Origin: Streptomyces sp. NBRC 110035
GTDB lineage: Bacteria > Actinomycetota > Actinomycetes > Streptomycetales > Streptomycetaceae
Direction: 5' to 3'
Assembly: GCF_000829695.1 (NCBI RefSeq)
Contig: NZ_BBNN01000015.1
Coordinates: 186,001 to 250,000, forward strand
DNA: 64,000 bases
Shown: piece by piece, positions 47,304 through 56,841 of the stretch
Layout: every line of letters starts with the position of its first letter
Position numbering within the stretch: position 1 is the first letter of the stretch
Position numbers and translations under genes: made by a program
Notes under the pieces: model-generated
The model's input: only the letters and a program-made list of their open reading frames with translations
Told to the model about the DNA's origin: nothing
The model's database searches: none

Positions 47304-48854
47304 CTACTCGAACCGGGCGGCCAGCAGGACGACGTCCTCCGTGGCGTCTGTCGTCTGCGCACCCTCGGGCAGCACGGTGCGCAGAATGTGGTCGGCGATC
47401 GCGCCCGGGTCGCGGCGCAGCGCCTGGGGTACCCCGGCGGCAGCCGCGTGCAACCGCGCGAAGGCGCGGTCGGTGGGGTCGCCGGTGTGGTGCAGCAGTC
47501 CGTCGGTGTAGAGCAGAACCGTCTCTCCCGGTTCCGCGTGGACCTCCACGCTCGGCGCCTCCCAGCAGGCGAGCATGCCCAGGGGGGCCGAGACCGACGT
47601 CTCCACGAACTCCGTACGGCGCTCGCCGAGCAACAGCGGCGGACTGTGCCCGGCACCGGCCAGCGTGACCCTGCGCAGCGCGGGTTCGCAGTAGCCGAAC
47701 AGCGCGGTGGCCGAACGGGCGGGTTCGGTGAGCCTCAGCAGCAGTTCCAGGTCGGACAGGACGGCGACCGGGTCCTCGCCCTCCAGCACGGCATAGGCGC
47801 GCAGGGATGCCCGCAGTCGCCCCATCGCGGCGACCGCGCTCGGCCCGGCCCCGGTGACCGACCCCACGGCGAGGCCGAGAGTGGCGTCCGGCAGTGGCAG
47901 CGCGTCGTACCAGTCGCCGCCGCCGTCCGGGGAGGCGCGGTGCCGGGCGGCGAGCTGGACGCCGGGGATCCGGGGCAGGCGCGAGGGGAGGAGTTCCTCG
48001 GACATGGTGGCCATGGACGCACGCGTGCGCTCGAGCTCCAGGAGACGGGCGAGGTGCTCGGCGGCGTAGCGGGCGTAGAGGCCGACGAGGTGCCGCTGGC
48101 GCTCCGACGGCTCGGCGGGTTCGTCGTAGAGCCACACCGCGGCGCCCAGGCGACGCGCCGCCTCCGCCGTCTGCGGGGCGTCCGTGCCGGCCGCGGTCTC
48201 GGGGGCGAGGGGCAGCGTGTAGCTCGCGGCGTAGCCGAGGCGGGCGGCGACCTCGCGGTGTCGGGGGTCGAGTCCGTTCTCGGCGAGCAGGTCGGGCACG
48301 GCGATGCCGTCGTCGGCGCCGGGCAGTCCGTCGAGGATCCTGCCGTACGGCACCGCGCTGCGCGGGATCGTCTCGATGTGGCCGAGGTCCGCGCGGGCCA
48401 GGCCGAGACCGATCGTGGTGTCCGGCCCGCGACCGTCGGCGGGTTCCAGGACGACGAGACCGCGTCGGGCGCCCACCAGGGCGGCGCCGGCACGCAGCAG
48501 CTCCCGGAGTGCCTCGTCGAGGGAGCTCGTGCGGGCCAGGTGCTCGGTCAGCTCATGAAGGGTCGTGAGATCGGAGACCCATCCCGCGAGTCGGTCCTGC
48601 AGGAGCACGCCCGGGGTGTTCTGGGGGTTTGCCGGGGCAGCCGGAGAGGTACCCGTGGCAACGGGCGCGACAGTGTGTGCGGGAGCCGGAACTGTTGAAT
48701 CGATTCCAGCCACTTTCGGAGGGTGCGGGGCGTTCATGGCGTCCGGCTTTCCTGCCGGTGCGAACTGCTCAAAAGCATCGCAAACCCCCATGTCGTTCTG
48801 CGTCGTCGGCAGTGTCTCCACATGTACACGTTCTCGTGAGGAGATGTCCAGCAT
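47304..48854 (-). CDS. GAF - PP2C (SpoIIE-type) serine phosphatase
   Basis: 516 aa. The N-terminal 75 residues are linker. A GAF domain (about 90-270) is followed by a short coiled coil (AEHLARLLELERTRASMATM) and a C-terminal SpoIIE/PP2C domain with GGGDWYDAL (metal Asp), ATALFGYCEP and LLYTDGLLHHTG. In Streptomyces these phosphatases reverse the action of RsbW-like kinases. The usual GDV motif of metal-site 2 is replaced by VGSVTGAG, so activity may be altered. Neighbouring ATPases lie at 44791 and 51772. Confidence 0.9.
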   Translation of the reverse strand: MLDISSRERVHVETLPTTQNDMGVCDAFEQFAPAGKPDAMNAPHPPKVAGIDSTVPAPAHTVAPVATGTSPAAPANPQNTPGVLLQDRLAGWVSDLTTLHELTEHLARTSSLDEALRELLRAGAALVGARRGLVVLEPADGRGPDTTIGLGLARADLGHIETIPRSAVPYGRILDGLPGADDGIAVPDLLAENGLDPRHREVAARLGYAASYTLPLAPETAAGTDAPQTAEAARRLGAAVWLYDEPAEPSERQRHLVGLYARYAAEHLARLLELERTRASMATMSEELLPSRLPRIPGVQLAARHRASPDGGGDWYDALPLPDATLGLAVGSVTGAGPSAVAAMGRLRASLRAYAVLEGEDPVAVLSDLELLLRLTEPARSATALFGYCEPALRRVTLAGAGHSPPLLLGERRTEFVETSVSAPLGMLACWEAPSVEVHAEPGETVLLYTDGLLHHTGDPTDRAFARLHAAAAGVPQALRRDPGAIADHILRTVLPEGAQTTDATEDVVLLAARFE

Positions 48855-49381
48855 TGTCCTGCTGGGATTACTGGTGTCCGTGGGGCTGGAGGGAGTCCGG
48901 GAGGAGTTCGCTCCCGCCCCCTTGCCGAAAAGGAAACGTGGCTTGAAACTGCCTCAGGGGGAGGTTGATTGCGGTCGACTGGGCTCGCTCGACGGAGCGT
49001 CACAGCGGTCGTGATGGGTACGTACTCGGAGAAGGCCAGGGGTAGTGGGGAATCTCCCGGGAACCTGGCGACGGACCCGGGCGTCTTAATCATCGACGAC
49101 CGTGCCCCATCCTCCCGTGGCGGAGGCGGAGAGAAACACGCGCGACGGTAAACGCCAGACTTCGCCACCCCCACGCCACCCCGTGCTTCCGATCGACGCA
49201 GTAGGGGTGGTGCGGCCGCGGAGGCAGTCCTTGTTCGGCCCGTAGGGGCTCCCCTTGCCCGGTGCAGGGGTGTGATGCGCCAACAGGTACGCACAGTAGG
49301 TACGCACAGTGCAGTGATCGACACATGGTGTGACGTGGACCACGGTGTTCCCAGGCGTGCAACGGAAAGGAACGAGCGCTC
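48855..49381. other. Intergenic region, 527 bp
   Basis: Divergent promoters of the PP2C and Prim-Pol genes. A 12-bp direct repeat, GGTACGCACAGT, lies at 49286-49297 and 49299-49310, 72-95 bp upstream of the Prim-Pol ATG. No gene seen. Confidence 0.5.
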
Positions 49382-50047
49382 ATGCGCGAGATCCTCGGAA
49401 GGCGGCGCAGGCTCCTGTCGCGGCGAGGCGACAGTGGGTCCCAGCTGATCGAAGCGGCCCTGACCTTCGCCTCGGACTGGCAGTGGCCGGTGCTCCCGGG
49501 TGTGGCCACGGACCCGCAGGGCGGGTCCCGCTGTGGCTGCCCGGACCCCGAATGCACAGTGCCGGGCGCCCATCCCTTCGACCCCGGGCTCCTCGCCGCC
49601 ACCACCGACGCGCGCATGGTGCGCTGGTGGTGGGGCAACCGGCCCACGGCGTCCATCGTCCTGGCCACGGGGGGCAGGGCCCCCTGCGCGGTCTCCCTGC
49701 CCGCCGTGCCGGCCGCCCGTGCCCTGGTCGCCCTCGACCGGCTCGGTATGCGGCTCGGCCCGGTCGTCGCCTCGGCGGACCGTTGGTCGATCCTGGTCAA
49801 GCCGTACTCCCTGGAGCAGCTGGGCGAGCTGCTGTACGCCAAGGACTTCGTCCCCGGCTCGCTCCGCTTCCACGGCGAGGGCGGCTACCTCGCCCTGCCC
49901 CCGTCCGCCACCGGCCTGGGTGATGTCCGCTGGGAGCGCGCGCCGCTGCCCGGCTCGGCCTCGCCCTGGGCGCCCGATGTCGAGGCCGTGGTGGACGCCG
50001 TGGTCGAGGCCCTCACCGGTACGGGTGTGAGCGCGCCCGAGATGTAG
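49382..50047 (+). CDS. Prim-Pol domain protein (bifunctional primase/polymerase-like)
   Basis: 221 aa from ATG 49382 with AAAGGAACG upstream. It shows the N-terminal Prim-Pol layout of Streptomyces proteins: FASDWQWPVLPGV, CGCPDPECTVPGAHP (Cys cluster), WWWGNRPTASIVLATG, FHGEGGYLALPPS. The usual catalytic acid pair appears weak, since 'GxDxD' is not evident; this copy may have lost polymerase activity. Function inferred from the family. Confidence 0.75.
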   Translation: MREILGRRRRLLSRRGDSGSQLIEAALTFASDWQWPVLPGVATDPQGGSRCGCPDPECTVPGAHPFDPGLLAATTDARMVRWWWGNRPTASIVLATGGRAPCAVSLPAVPAARALVALDRLGMRLGPVVASADRWSILVKPYSLEQLGELLYAKDFVPGSLRFHGEGGYLALPPSATGLGDVRWERAPLPGSASPWAPDVEAVVDAVVEALTGTGVSAPEM

Positions 50048-50323
50048 GCGCTGTCGGCGTGCGTGGTGCTCCGGTGCTTCCTGTCGCCGCGCGCGGCATC
50101 CGGCGGCTTCGTTGTCCCCGTGCCTTCCGGCGGAGCCTCGGCGGGATGGGCTCTCGCGGCACCGCACGCGCCGGTCCCGCAGTCGCCGGGTCTGCTGACC
50201 AGGTCGTACGAGGGTTGTCGGCCGCCGGCGCGCTGCCGACCTGCGCTCCGGGAGCAGCCGTTCAGGGGGAACCGGTGGTGGAGGCGCGACCGTGTGCTGT
50301 GAAGAATCGCGGTCAAGCGAAGA

Positions 50324-50361
50324 CCCGGTTGCTGGCGACGGGGGATGCACCAGCAACCGGG
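50324..50361. promoter_or_regulatory. 12-bp inverted repeat in intergenic region
   Basis: CCCGGTTGCTGG (50324-50335) and CCAGCAACCGGG (50350-50361) with a 14-nt spacer. The 478-bp gap (50048-50525) otherwise has a lower-GC patch (GGTTAGCAAATTCGATCTC) and no gene. It could be the Prim-Pol terminator or an operator. Confidence 0.5.
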
Positions 50362-50525
50362 CTACTGGAACGGTAACAAGAGATCGGCGGTTAGCAAATT
50401 CGATCTCAGCTTTTCCGGTCACCGACTGGCTTGTCTTCACCGGGAGTTGTGGACGAAGCCGGTCACATGGACCGGGCGGTCGCACGGACCGGGCAGTCGG
50501 CGCGACCGGGAAGCGTGCCCGTGCC

Positions 50526-51515
50526 TCAGCTGAGGGTGACCTGGCGGTTGGTCAGGCCACCGCGTGCGCGGCGCTCGTCGCCGGTGAGCGGGGCGTCGGT
50601 GGCCAGGGCCGCGGCGAGGCGCTCGGCGAACTCGGTCGCCGGCTTCTCCACGTCCTCGGCCCCGACCCCGCTGGGCAGGTCCCAGACCGGGACGATGAGC
50701 CCGTGAGCGCGGAAGGAGCCCACGAGGCGGGTCCCCTCGCCGAAGGAGGAGCGGCCTGCCGCGTGCAGCCGCGCCAAGGCGTCCAGAAGCCGCTCCTCGG
50801 GGTGCGGCATGACCCACCGCAGATGGTTCTTCTCGGGCGTCTCGCACCAGTACGCGGAGTCCACGCCCGAGAGCTTGACGGTCGGGATGGCCGCCGCGTT
50901 GGCCCGCTCCAGGGAGGCGGTCACGTCCGGGGTGGCGTTCTCCGGGTCGGGGACCCAGAACTCGAAGCCGCTGTGCACCACCGGCTCGAACGTGCCCTCG
51001 GGGTCGAGGAGGTCCTGCAGCCGGGGTCCCTCGGCCGGAGCGCGGCGGGCCTGTACCGGGGTCCCCGGAGCGGCGGTGAGCGCCCGCTGAAGGGTGTCGG
51101 CGAGGTCGCGGCTGATGTCACCGGACGAGGTGTCGTTCTGCAGGCCGAGCAGGACCGAGCCGTCGTCACGGCGCAGCGCGGGCCAGGCCATCGGCAGCAC
51201 GGTGGCCAGGGTGACCGACGGGACGCCGTCGGGCAGGCCGTCCTTGAGGGGCAGCTCGGCGGTGGCCGCCGGCACCAGTTCGCGCAGCGCCACCCAGTCG
51301 CACTCGCCCGGTACTCCCTCGAACGGGCGCTGCACCAGTTCGGTCGCGGCGTGTGCGGCGGCGCGGCCGTGGCAGGCCTTGTAGCGGCGGCCGCTGCCGC
51401 AGGGGCAGGGCTCGCGGGCGCCGACGACCGGAAAGTTCCCGTCGGCGCCTGCGGCGCGGGCTCCGTCCGTAGGCTGCGGGCGCTTGGCCTTGGTCTGGGG
51501 GCGCTTCTTGGCCAT
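50526..51515 (-). CDS. SEC-C motif protein (DUF5926)
   Basis: 329 aa from ATG 51515 (MAKKRPQTKAKRPQPTDGAR). A basic N-terminal tail precedes a SEC-C zinc motif, CPCGSGRRYKACH (residues about 38-50), and a DUF5926 body. SEC-C binds Zn2+ and in SecA contacts SecB/ribosomes. The role of DUF5926 is unknown. Single gene. Confidence 0.88.
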   Translation of the reverse strand: MAKKRPQTKAKRPQPTDGARAAGADGNFPVVGAREPCPCGSGRRYKACHGRAAAHAATELVQRPFEGVPGECDWVALRELVPAATAELPLKDGLPDGVPSVTLATVLPMAWPALRRDDGSVLLGLQNDTSSGDISRDLADTLQRALTAAPGTPVQARRAPAEGPRLQDLLDPEGTFEPVVHSGFEFWVPDPENATPDVTASLERANAAAIPTVKLSGVDSAYWCETPEKNHLRWVMPHPEERLLDALARLHAAGRSSFGEGTRLVGSFRAHGLIVPVWDLPSGVGAEDVEKPATEFAERLAAALATDAPLTGDERRARGGLTNRQVTLS

Positions 51516-51771
51516 CGTGGGTGTCTCCCGGTTACGGCTCGTCTCGTACGGGCGGGAGCCTAGCCGTTCAGGACGAGGCCGAAGGGACCCTGTGGACAAC
51601 GTGCCGCCTGTGGGCGACGTGCACGCAGTTACGGGAGCGGGGCCGCGCGAGGCGGCCGCGAGGCCACCGCGAGACGGCTGACGGAGGCCGAAGCGGCCGA
51701 GCCGACGGTGGACGACCGCGCGGGGCGGCCGGGGGGGGCGGCCGTGAGGGATCGCCGCGCGCGTGCGCCGG

Positions 51772-52332
51772 TCAGTCGAGGCGGTCGAAGGCGTCCACGA
51801 ACTCCAGGTCCGACATCTCGGGCATATCGGATGTCGTGGGGGCCGTCACCCGCGCGGCGAAGTCGTCGCGCCGGTGTCCGGCGTCCGGGTCGTACACGTC
51901 GTCGTGGACGACGACCCATACCGTGACTTCGCCCGGCACCTCGTCGCGTACGCCCCAGTCGTCGGCCAGGGCCGCGATGATGTTCAGCCCCCGGCCGCCG
52001 TGCGCGGTGACCGACGGGGTCGCCGGCGCAGGCCGGGTCGGGCCTCCGCCGTCCGTGACCTCCACGATGAGCCGGCCGCGGGGATCCACCTGCCAGGCCG
52101 CGCGGATGTCACCGTCCCCGGCCAGGGCGTCACCCAGGGGTCTGCCGTGTTTGCAGGCGTTGCTCAGCAGTTCGGAAAGGATCAGTACGGCATCGTCGAT
52201 GACCGTCTCCGCCACGCCGCCGTCGCGCAACTGCAGGCGCATGCGGCGCCTTGCCTTCCCCACGTCCGCAGGGCCATGGGATACGGCCATGCTCGACGAC
52301 GCGGGCACCTCCTGTGCCACCACCAACGCCAC
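51772..52332 (-). CDS. ATP-binding (HATPase_c) regulatory protein
   Basis: 186 aa. GTG 52332 is chosen because AAGGAGG stands seven bases upstream; the frame is open further. N box LILSELLSNACKHG, G1 VTDGGGP, G2 GGRGLNIIAALADDW. It is an anti-sigma/anti-anti-sigma kinase-type ATPase of the Streptomyces expansion. The C-terminal acidic tail (DMPEMSDLEFVDAFDRLD) is extra. Confidence 0.87.
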   Translation of the reverse strand: MALVVAQEVPASSSMAVSHGPADVGKARRRMRLQLRDGGVAETVIDDAVLILSELLSNACKHGRPLGDALAGDGDIRAAWQVDPRGRLIVEVTDGGGPTRPAPATPSVTAHGGRGLNIIAALADDWGVRDEVPGEVTVWVVVHDDVYDPDAGHRRDDFAARVTAPTTSDMPEMSDLEFVDAFDRLD

Positions 52333-52615
52333 CCCCGAGACCTCCTTCGCCCCACGCCACGGTGTGAATGCCCCATGGGTCTGAACCGGAAACCGGCCCA
52401 TCCATGTGCGGTGACGCACTCGAAACAACCGAGCACGTACCGAATGCGCCGGAGCACTCCGCGTAGTCAGATGGCTGGATTTCGTCGATGTGGCCGAGAT
52501 GTGAGGATGGAGTGAGAGGGGGCCCGCGGTCAAGAGTCCTGCACGGGCGGCGTGGACGGTGCGGACTGCACGGGCCGCACGGACCCGCCCGCCCGGCCGA
52601 TCCGTCCCGTGCCGC

Positions 52616-53464
52616 TCAGCGGCCCAGTTGGTCGAGCACCGCGCGGGGGCGGTTGGTGATGATGGCGTCGACTCCGAGGGCGGCACAGGCGTCCACGTCC
52701 TGGGGATCGTTCACGGTCCACACGTGTACCTGGTGGCCGGCCTGCTTCAGGCGCTCGATGTAGGCGGGGTGGCTGCGGACGATCCGGATCGAGGGTCCCG
52801 CGATCGGCACCCCTTCCGGCAACCGCCCCTCGCGCAGGCGGGGCGAGACGAACTGCATGAGGTGGACCGTCGGCAGGGTGGGCGAGACGGCGCGCACGCG
52901 ATGCAGCGACCGTGCGGAGAAACTCATCACGCGTACCGGTGACTCCTCCGGGGAGCCGGGAGCGTCCAGGCCGAACCTCTTCAGCAGGAGCAGTAGCCGC
53001 TCCTCCACCTGCCCCGCCCACCGTGTGGGGTGCTTGGTCTCGATCGCCAGCTCCACCCGGCGGTCGGCGTCGGCGACAAGCTCCAGCAGCCGCTCCAGGG
53101 TGAGGACGGAGGTCGCCTCCCGGTCCTCCGGCCTGTGCTCCCAGTCGGGCTCCTCGACCCGCCCCCTGAGCGGGTCGCGCGTCTTCCAGGAGCCGAAGTC
53201 CAGGGTGGACAGGTCGGACAGCTCCAGCGCCGACACCGCGCCGCGGCCGTTGGACGTACGGTTGACGCGGCGGTCGTGAACGCAGACGAGATGACCGTCC
53301 GCGGTCAGACGTACATCGCATTCGAGCGCGTCCGCACCGTCCTCGACCGCCTTGCGGTACGCGGCCAGAGTGTGCTCGGGGGCGTCCTCGGAGGCTCCGC
53401 GGTGGGCGACGACCTGGGGCGGACGTTGACGTGCATGGGTCACCGCGTCATGGTGCCATCGCAT
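52616..53464 (-). CDS. Glycerophosphodiester phosphodiesterase
   Basis: About 282 aa from ATG 53464; GTG 53443 (VTHARQ) is also possible. GDPD family motifs: VVAHRGASEDAPEHTLAAY (catalytic His), ALECDVRLTADGHLVCVHD (metal acids and second His), LAIETKH, ITNRP. It hydrolyses glycerophosphodiesters to glycerol-3-phosphate and alcohol. No signal peptide, so cytosolic. Confidence 0.92.
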   Translation of the reverse strand: MRWHHDAVTHARQRPPQVVAHRGASEDAPEHTLAAYRKAVEDGADALECDVRLTADGHLVCVHDRRVNRTSNGRGAVSALELSDLSTLDFGSWKTRDPLRGRVEEPDWEHRPEDREATSVLTLERLLELVADADRRVELAIETKHPTRWAGQVEERLLLLLKRFGLDAPGSPEESPVRVMSFSARSLHRVRAVSPTLPTVHLMQFVSPRLREGRLPEGVPIAGPSIRIVRSHPAYIERLKQAGHQVHVWTVNDPQDVDACAALGVDAIITNRPRAVLDQLGR

Positions 53465-53753
53465 GGGGGGTACCTGCGCGGTCGTGTGGGTGGCGACGGG
53501 CAGGTCGACGCGGAGATCTGATCGGAGGCGCGGTGATGGTGCACCCTTGGTGAGCAATGCCCTGTATAAGGAAGGGCCTCGCACCCACAGGAACGGCTTA
53601 TGGTGCCCTGACGGCCCATGGGAAAAGCTGACGTCATACAAAGAGACATGCACAGCTGAAGCGCGCCGGACTCGTCGACATGCGTGAACGAGCGTGAATG
53701 AGCGTGACCGAGTGCGACCTGGAACAACAGCCGTGGATCGAGGAGAGAGAGCT

Positions 53754-55325
53754 GTGAGCACCGAGAACGAGGGCACAAACGAGGGCGCATCGGTACCCCC
53801 GGCCCCGTCCGTACCGCCCGCGCCGGTGGATGCTCCTGCTGCTCAGGCGCACCCGGAGCGTCAGGCTTTGGACGGGGACAGCCCGACGACCCCCCTGCCC
53901 CCGGTCCCGCCGAACGCGCCGGGAGCGGCACAGGGCCACGGCTCGTCGCAGTACCCGGCATACGGAGGCGGCGACCACGGCGGATACGGAGAGCCGGCCG
54001 GTCCTGCCGCCCAGGCCGCCCACACCGGCCAGGGAGGCTACGGCGCCCAGGAGCAGCCCCAAGCCGCCCCTCCGCCGGGAGCCTCCTCCCCGCCCGACGC
54101 CTCCTGGCCCCCGCCCCCGGCGCAGGGCACCCCGTCGTACGACGGCGGCGCCGGTCACGGCGCGGACGGCTGGGGCGCTTCCTACCAGCAGCCGCCGGCA
54201 CCGAAGAAAGGCGGCAGGCGTGGCCCCCTGATCGCCACGGTCCTGCTGGCCGCGCTGATGGCGGGCGGTCTGGGCGGCGGCCTCGGCTACACGCTGGCCA
54301 AGAACAACGACAGCAACGGCTCGACGACCGTCTCGTCGTCGACCAGCGGCGGCAACGTCAAGCGCGACCCGGGTACGGTTGCGGGCGTGGCCGCCAAGGC
54401 GCTGCCGAGCACGGTCACCATCGAGGCGGAGAGCAGCAGCGGTGAGGGCGGGACCGGCACGGGATTCGTGTTCGACACCCAGGGGCACATCGTCACCAAC
54501 AACCACGTGGTGGCGGACGCCGTGGACGGCGGCAAGGTCGCGGTGACCTTCCCGGACGGCAAGAAGTACGACGGCGAGGTGGTCGGCAACGCCCAGGGCT
54601 ACGACGTCGCGGTCATCAAACTGGGGAACGCCCCCTCGAACCTGAAGCCCCTCACCCTGGGCGACTCCGACAAGGTCGCCGTAGGCGACTCGACGATCGC
54701 CATCGGCGCCCCGTTCGGCCTGTCCAACACGGTGACGACCGGCATCATCAGCGCGAAGAACCGCCCGGTGGCCTCCAGCGACGGCGCCGGCAGCCAGGCT
54801 TCGTACATGAGCGCCCTGCAGACCGACGCCTCGATCAACCCGGGCAACTCCGGCGGACCCCTGCTGGACGCCCAGGGCAACGTCATCGGTATCAACTCCG
54901 CCATCCAGTCCACCAGCAACGGCGGCTTCGGCACCGGCCAGGCCGGCTCCATCGGCCTGGGCTTCGCCATCCCGATCAACCAGGCCAAGTACGTCGCCCA
55001 GGAACTGATCAAGACGGGCAAGCCGGTGTACGCCAAGATCGGCGCGTCGGTCTCCCTGGAGGAAGGCACGGGCGGGGCGAAGATCACCGACCAGGGCGCC
55101 GGCGGCTCCGAGGCGGTCGACCCCGATGGCCCCGCCGACCAGGCCGGCCTGCGGCCCGGTGACGTCATCACCAAGCTCGACGACCGCGTCATCGACTCCG
55201 GGCCCACCCTGATCGGTGAGATCTGGACCCACAAGCCGGGCGACGAGGTCACCCTCACCTACGAGCGCGACGGCAAGGAGCAGACCACGGAACTCACCCT
55301 GGGCTCCCGCGTCGGCGACAGCTGA
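53754..55325 (+). CDS. HtrA/DegP-like trypsin-PDZ serine protease
   Basis: 523 aa from GTG 53754 (GAGGAGAGAGAG upstream). A Pro/Ala/Gly-rich cytosolic N-terminus (about 1-150) precedes one TM (LIATVLLAALMAGGLGGGLG), then an extracytoplasmic trypsin-like domain with triad H (VTNNHVVAD), D (GYDVAVIKL) and S (NPGNSGGPLL), and a PDZ domain (EGTGGAKITDQGAGG..., GLRPGDVITKLDDRVI). Quality-control protease at the cell envelope. All catalytic residues present. Confidence 0.95.
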   Translation: MSTENEGTNEGASVPPAPSVPPAPVDAPAAQAHPERQALDGDSPTTPLPPVPPNAPGAAQGHGSSQYPAYGGGDHGGYGEPAGPAAQAAHTGQGGYGAQEQPQAAPPPGASSPPDASWPPPPAQGTPSYDGGAGHGADGWGASYQQPPAPKKGGRRGPLIATVLLAALMAGGLGGGLGYTLAKNNDSNGSTTVSSSTSGGNVKRDPGTVAGVAAKALPSTVTIEAESSSGEGGTGTGFVFDTQGHIVTNNHVVADAVDGGKVAVTFPDGKKYDGEVVGNAQGYDVAVIKLGNAPSNLKPLTLGDSDKVAVGDSTIAIGAPFGLSNTVTTGIISAKNRPVASSDGAGSQASYMSALQTDASINPGNSGGPLLDAQGNVIGINSAIQSTSNGGFGTGQAGSIGLGFAIPINQAKYVAQELIKTGKPVYAKIGASVSLEEGTGGAKITDQGAGGSEAVDPDGPADQAGLRPGDVITKLDDRVIDSGPTLIGEIWTHKPGDEVTLTYERDGKEQTTELTLGSRVGDS

Positions 55326-55390
55326 TCCCACCGCGCCCGCACCGACCCGTTACCCTTGTCCCCGCGCCGCCGATCACCCGGCGAGCGCGG

Positions 55391-55477
55391 GGAGGCGTGC
55401 CCGAGCGGCCTAAGGGAACGGTCTTGAAAACCGTCGTGGCAGCGATGTCACCGTGGGTTCAAATCCCACCGCCTCCG
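55391..55477 (+). tRNA. tRNA-Ser (anticodon UGA)
   Basis: Acceptor GGAGGCG pairs with CGCCTCC, discriminator G. The anticodon loop CTTGAAA gives anticodon TGA. Long variable arm, then T arm GTGGGTTCAAATCCCAC. It decodes UCA/UCG/UCU. A degraded copy of its 3' half lies about 0.7 kb downstream. Confidence 0.96.
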
Positions 55478-55702
55478 CACGTGAGTGGCCCCTGACCGGG
55501 ACGAACGGTCGGGGGCCGCTCTCGTCCCCCATGTCCCGTGCCCGACCGCTGTTCCCCGTGGGTTCCGTCCGGTCCGGCAGGCATGGGGTGTGGGAGCCGT
55601 CAGCGCGCGCTGCGGGACGCGCTTCCCCGTCAGGTAATCGATCCCTGCGCGTCGGCGTGGCACGCTCTCGGCGTACGGAGCCCGACCGGCCGGAAGGACG
55701 TC

Positions 55703-56050
55703 ATGCCCGCCTACGCCATAGCTCACCTGCGAGAGGCCGCCCCGCACCCGGAGATCGCCGAGTACATCGAGCGGCTCCCCGCCACCTTCGAGCCGCATGG
55801 CGGCCGTTACCTTGTGCACGCCACGCAGCACGAGGTGAAGGAGGGCAGCTGGCCCGGGCACGTCGTGATGATCGGCTTTCCAGGGATCGTCGAGGCGCGG
55901 GCCTGGTGGTGCTCACCCGCGTACCGGGAGATCGCACCGCTGCGCTCTCGGCACATCGAGGGCGACATCATCCTGGTCGAAGGCGTCCTCGAGGCCTACG
56001 ACCCGGGTGCCGCCGTAGAGGCGATGCGGGAGGCCCTGCCGGCCGAGTAG
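55703..56050 (+). CDS. DUF1330 small protein
   Basis: 115 aa from ATG 55703 with GGAAGGACG upstream. Dimeric alpha-beta barrel (DUF1330) pattern: AYAIAHLREAAPHPEIAEYI, YLVHATQHEV, MIGFPGIVEARAWWCSPAYREI. Function of the family is unknown. It lies between the tRNA-Ser gene and its decayed copy. Confidence 0.88.
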   Translation: MPAYAIAHLREAAPHPEIAEYIERLPATFEPHGGRYLVHATQHEVKEGSWPGHVVMIGFPGIVEARAWWCSPAYREIAPLRSRHIEGDIILVEGVLEAYDPGAAVEAMREALPAE

Positions 56051-56145
56051 CCCTCGGGCTCGGCCGGGCCCAGCGGCAGAGGACGAAGCGAGAGTGGCGG
56101 AGTCTCACGTGACCGGGGCAGGCCAACGGGTGCCGTCCCTCCTGG

Positions 56146-56214
56146 AACCGTCGTGGCAGCGATGTCGCCGTGGGTTGTGAGGTCACCGTGGGCTTCGCAT
56201 CCCACCGCCTCCGC
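56146..56214 (+). pseudogene. Degenerate duplicate of the tRNA-Ser 3' half (att-site remnant?)
   Basis: AACCGTCGTGGCAGCGATGTC-CCGTGGGTT (56146-56176) matches tRNA positions 55429-55459 with one mismatch. 56179-56214 (GAGGTCACCGTGGGCTTCGC, then ATCCCACCGCCTCCGC) repeats the T arm and acceptor end. Thus the 3' half is present in two imperfect overlapping pieces. Integrases that use tRNA 3' ends leave such direct repeats. No integrase is present nearby. Confidence 0.8.
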
Positions 56215-56267
56215 TCGGGTCCATGCTTGCGTGGGCCCGGTCTGCAGCACGTGCGGCCATCCTGTGG

Positions 56268-56807
56268 TCAGGACGCGGCTCTGAGCATGCGGAGCTGGCC
56301 GATTTCTGTCGCGTTCTTCAGGAGTTCGGTGTTCACCCGGGCGACCGTGTGGGCCAGGGTGCACTCCGGGGCGTCCGGCCAGGGGAAGGGCGCCGTGGTG
56401 TCCAGGTCGGTGTCGGTGAGGTTGTCCAGGGTCGCGAGCCACTCCGTCCGCAGGCCGCGCAGCCACTGGACGGTCGCCGACCCCTCGCCGGGCCAGGTGA
56501 TGTCGGTCCGTTCCCGGGGAGGGCGTCCGCGCGTGTGGTCCGGGGTCACGCTCCACCACCAGCCGATGTGCCAGCTGACCCAGGCGATGGTGGGGACGGG
56601 GTCGGGCTCGGTCTCCGCCCAGTCCGGTACCCAGGTTCCGTCGGCGGAACGGTGCATCGTCCAGCAGCGGACGGCGGGCTCCCACAGGAAGTCGTCCGGC
56701 TCCAGTCGCTCCAGGTGGTACTCGAACAGGGACCAGGTCAGTTCGAACTGCCATCGCAGCAGTTCTGTTCGCGACACAGGGGCGGGGGCAGGGGCGGGTG
56801 TGCTCAT
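56268..56807 (-). CDS. DinB-like (DUF664/DinB_2) protein
   Basis: 179 aa. Four-helix DinB-fold pattern: ELLRWQFELTWSLFEYHLERL, AWVSWHIGWWWSVT, LAHTVARVNTELLKNATEI. The histidines expected for the metal triad are partly visible (WHIGWWW, AHTV). These are thiol-S-transferase-like enzymes (mycothiol/bacillithiol) in some members. Substrate unknown. Followed by a short gap to the next minus-strand gene. Confidence 0.82.
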   Translation of the reverse strand: MSTPAPAPAPVSRTELLRWQFELTWSLFEYHLERLEPDDFLWEPAVRCWTMHRSADGTWVPDWAETEPDPVPTIAWVSWHIGWWWSVTPDHTRGRPPRERTDITWPGEGSATVQWLRGLRTEWLATLDNLTDTDLDTTAPFPWPDAPECTLAHTVARVNTELLKNATEIGQLRMLRAAS

Positions 56808-56841
56808 TCGAGGGCTTTCCAGGGGTGTGCGGGGTGTGCGG

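Noticed and set aside
49086..49343. 85-codon minus-strand frame in the PP2C/Prim-Pol gap
   Set aside because: No ribosome site, mixed composition, and overlaps the expected divergent promoters.
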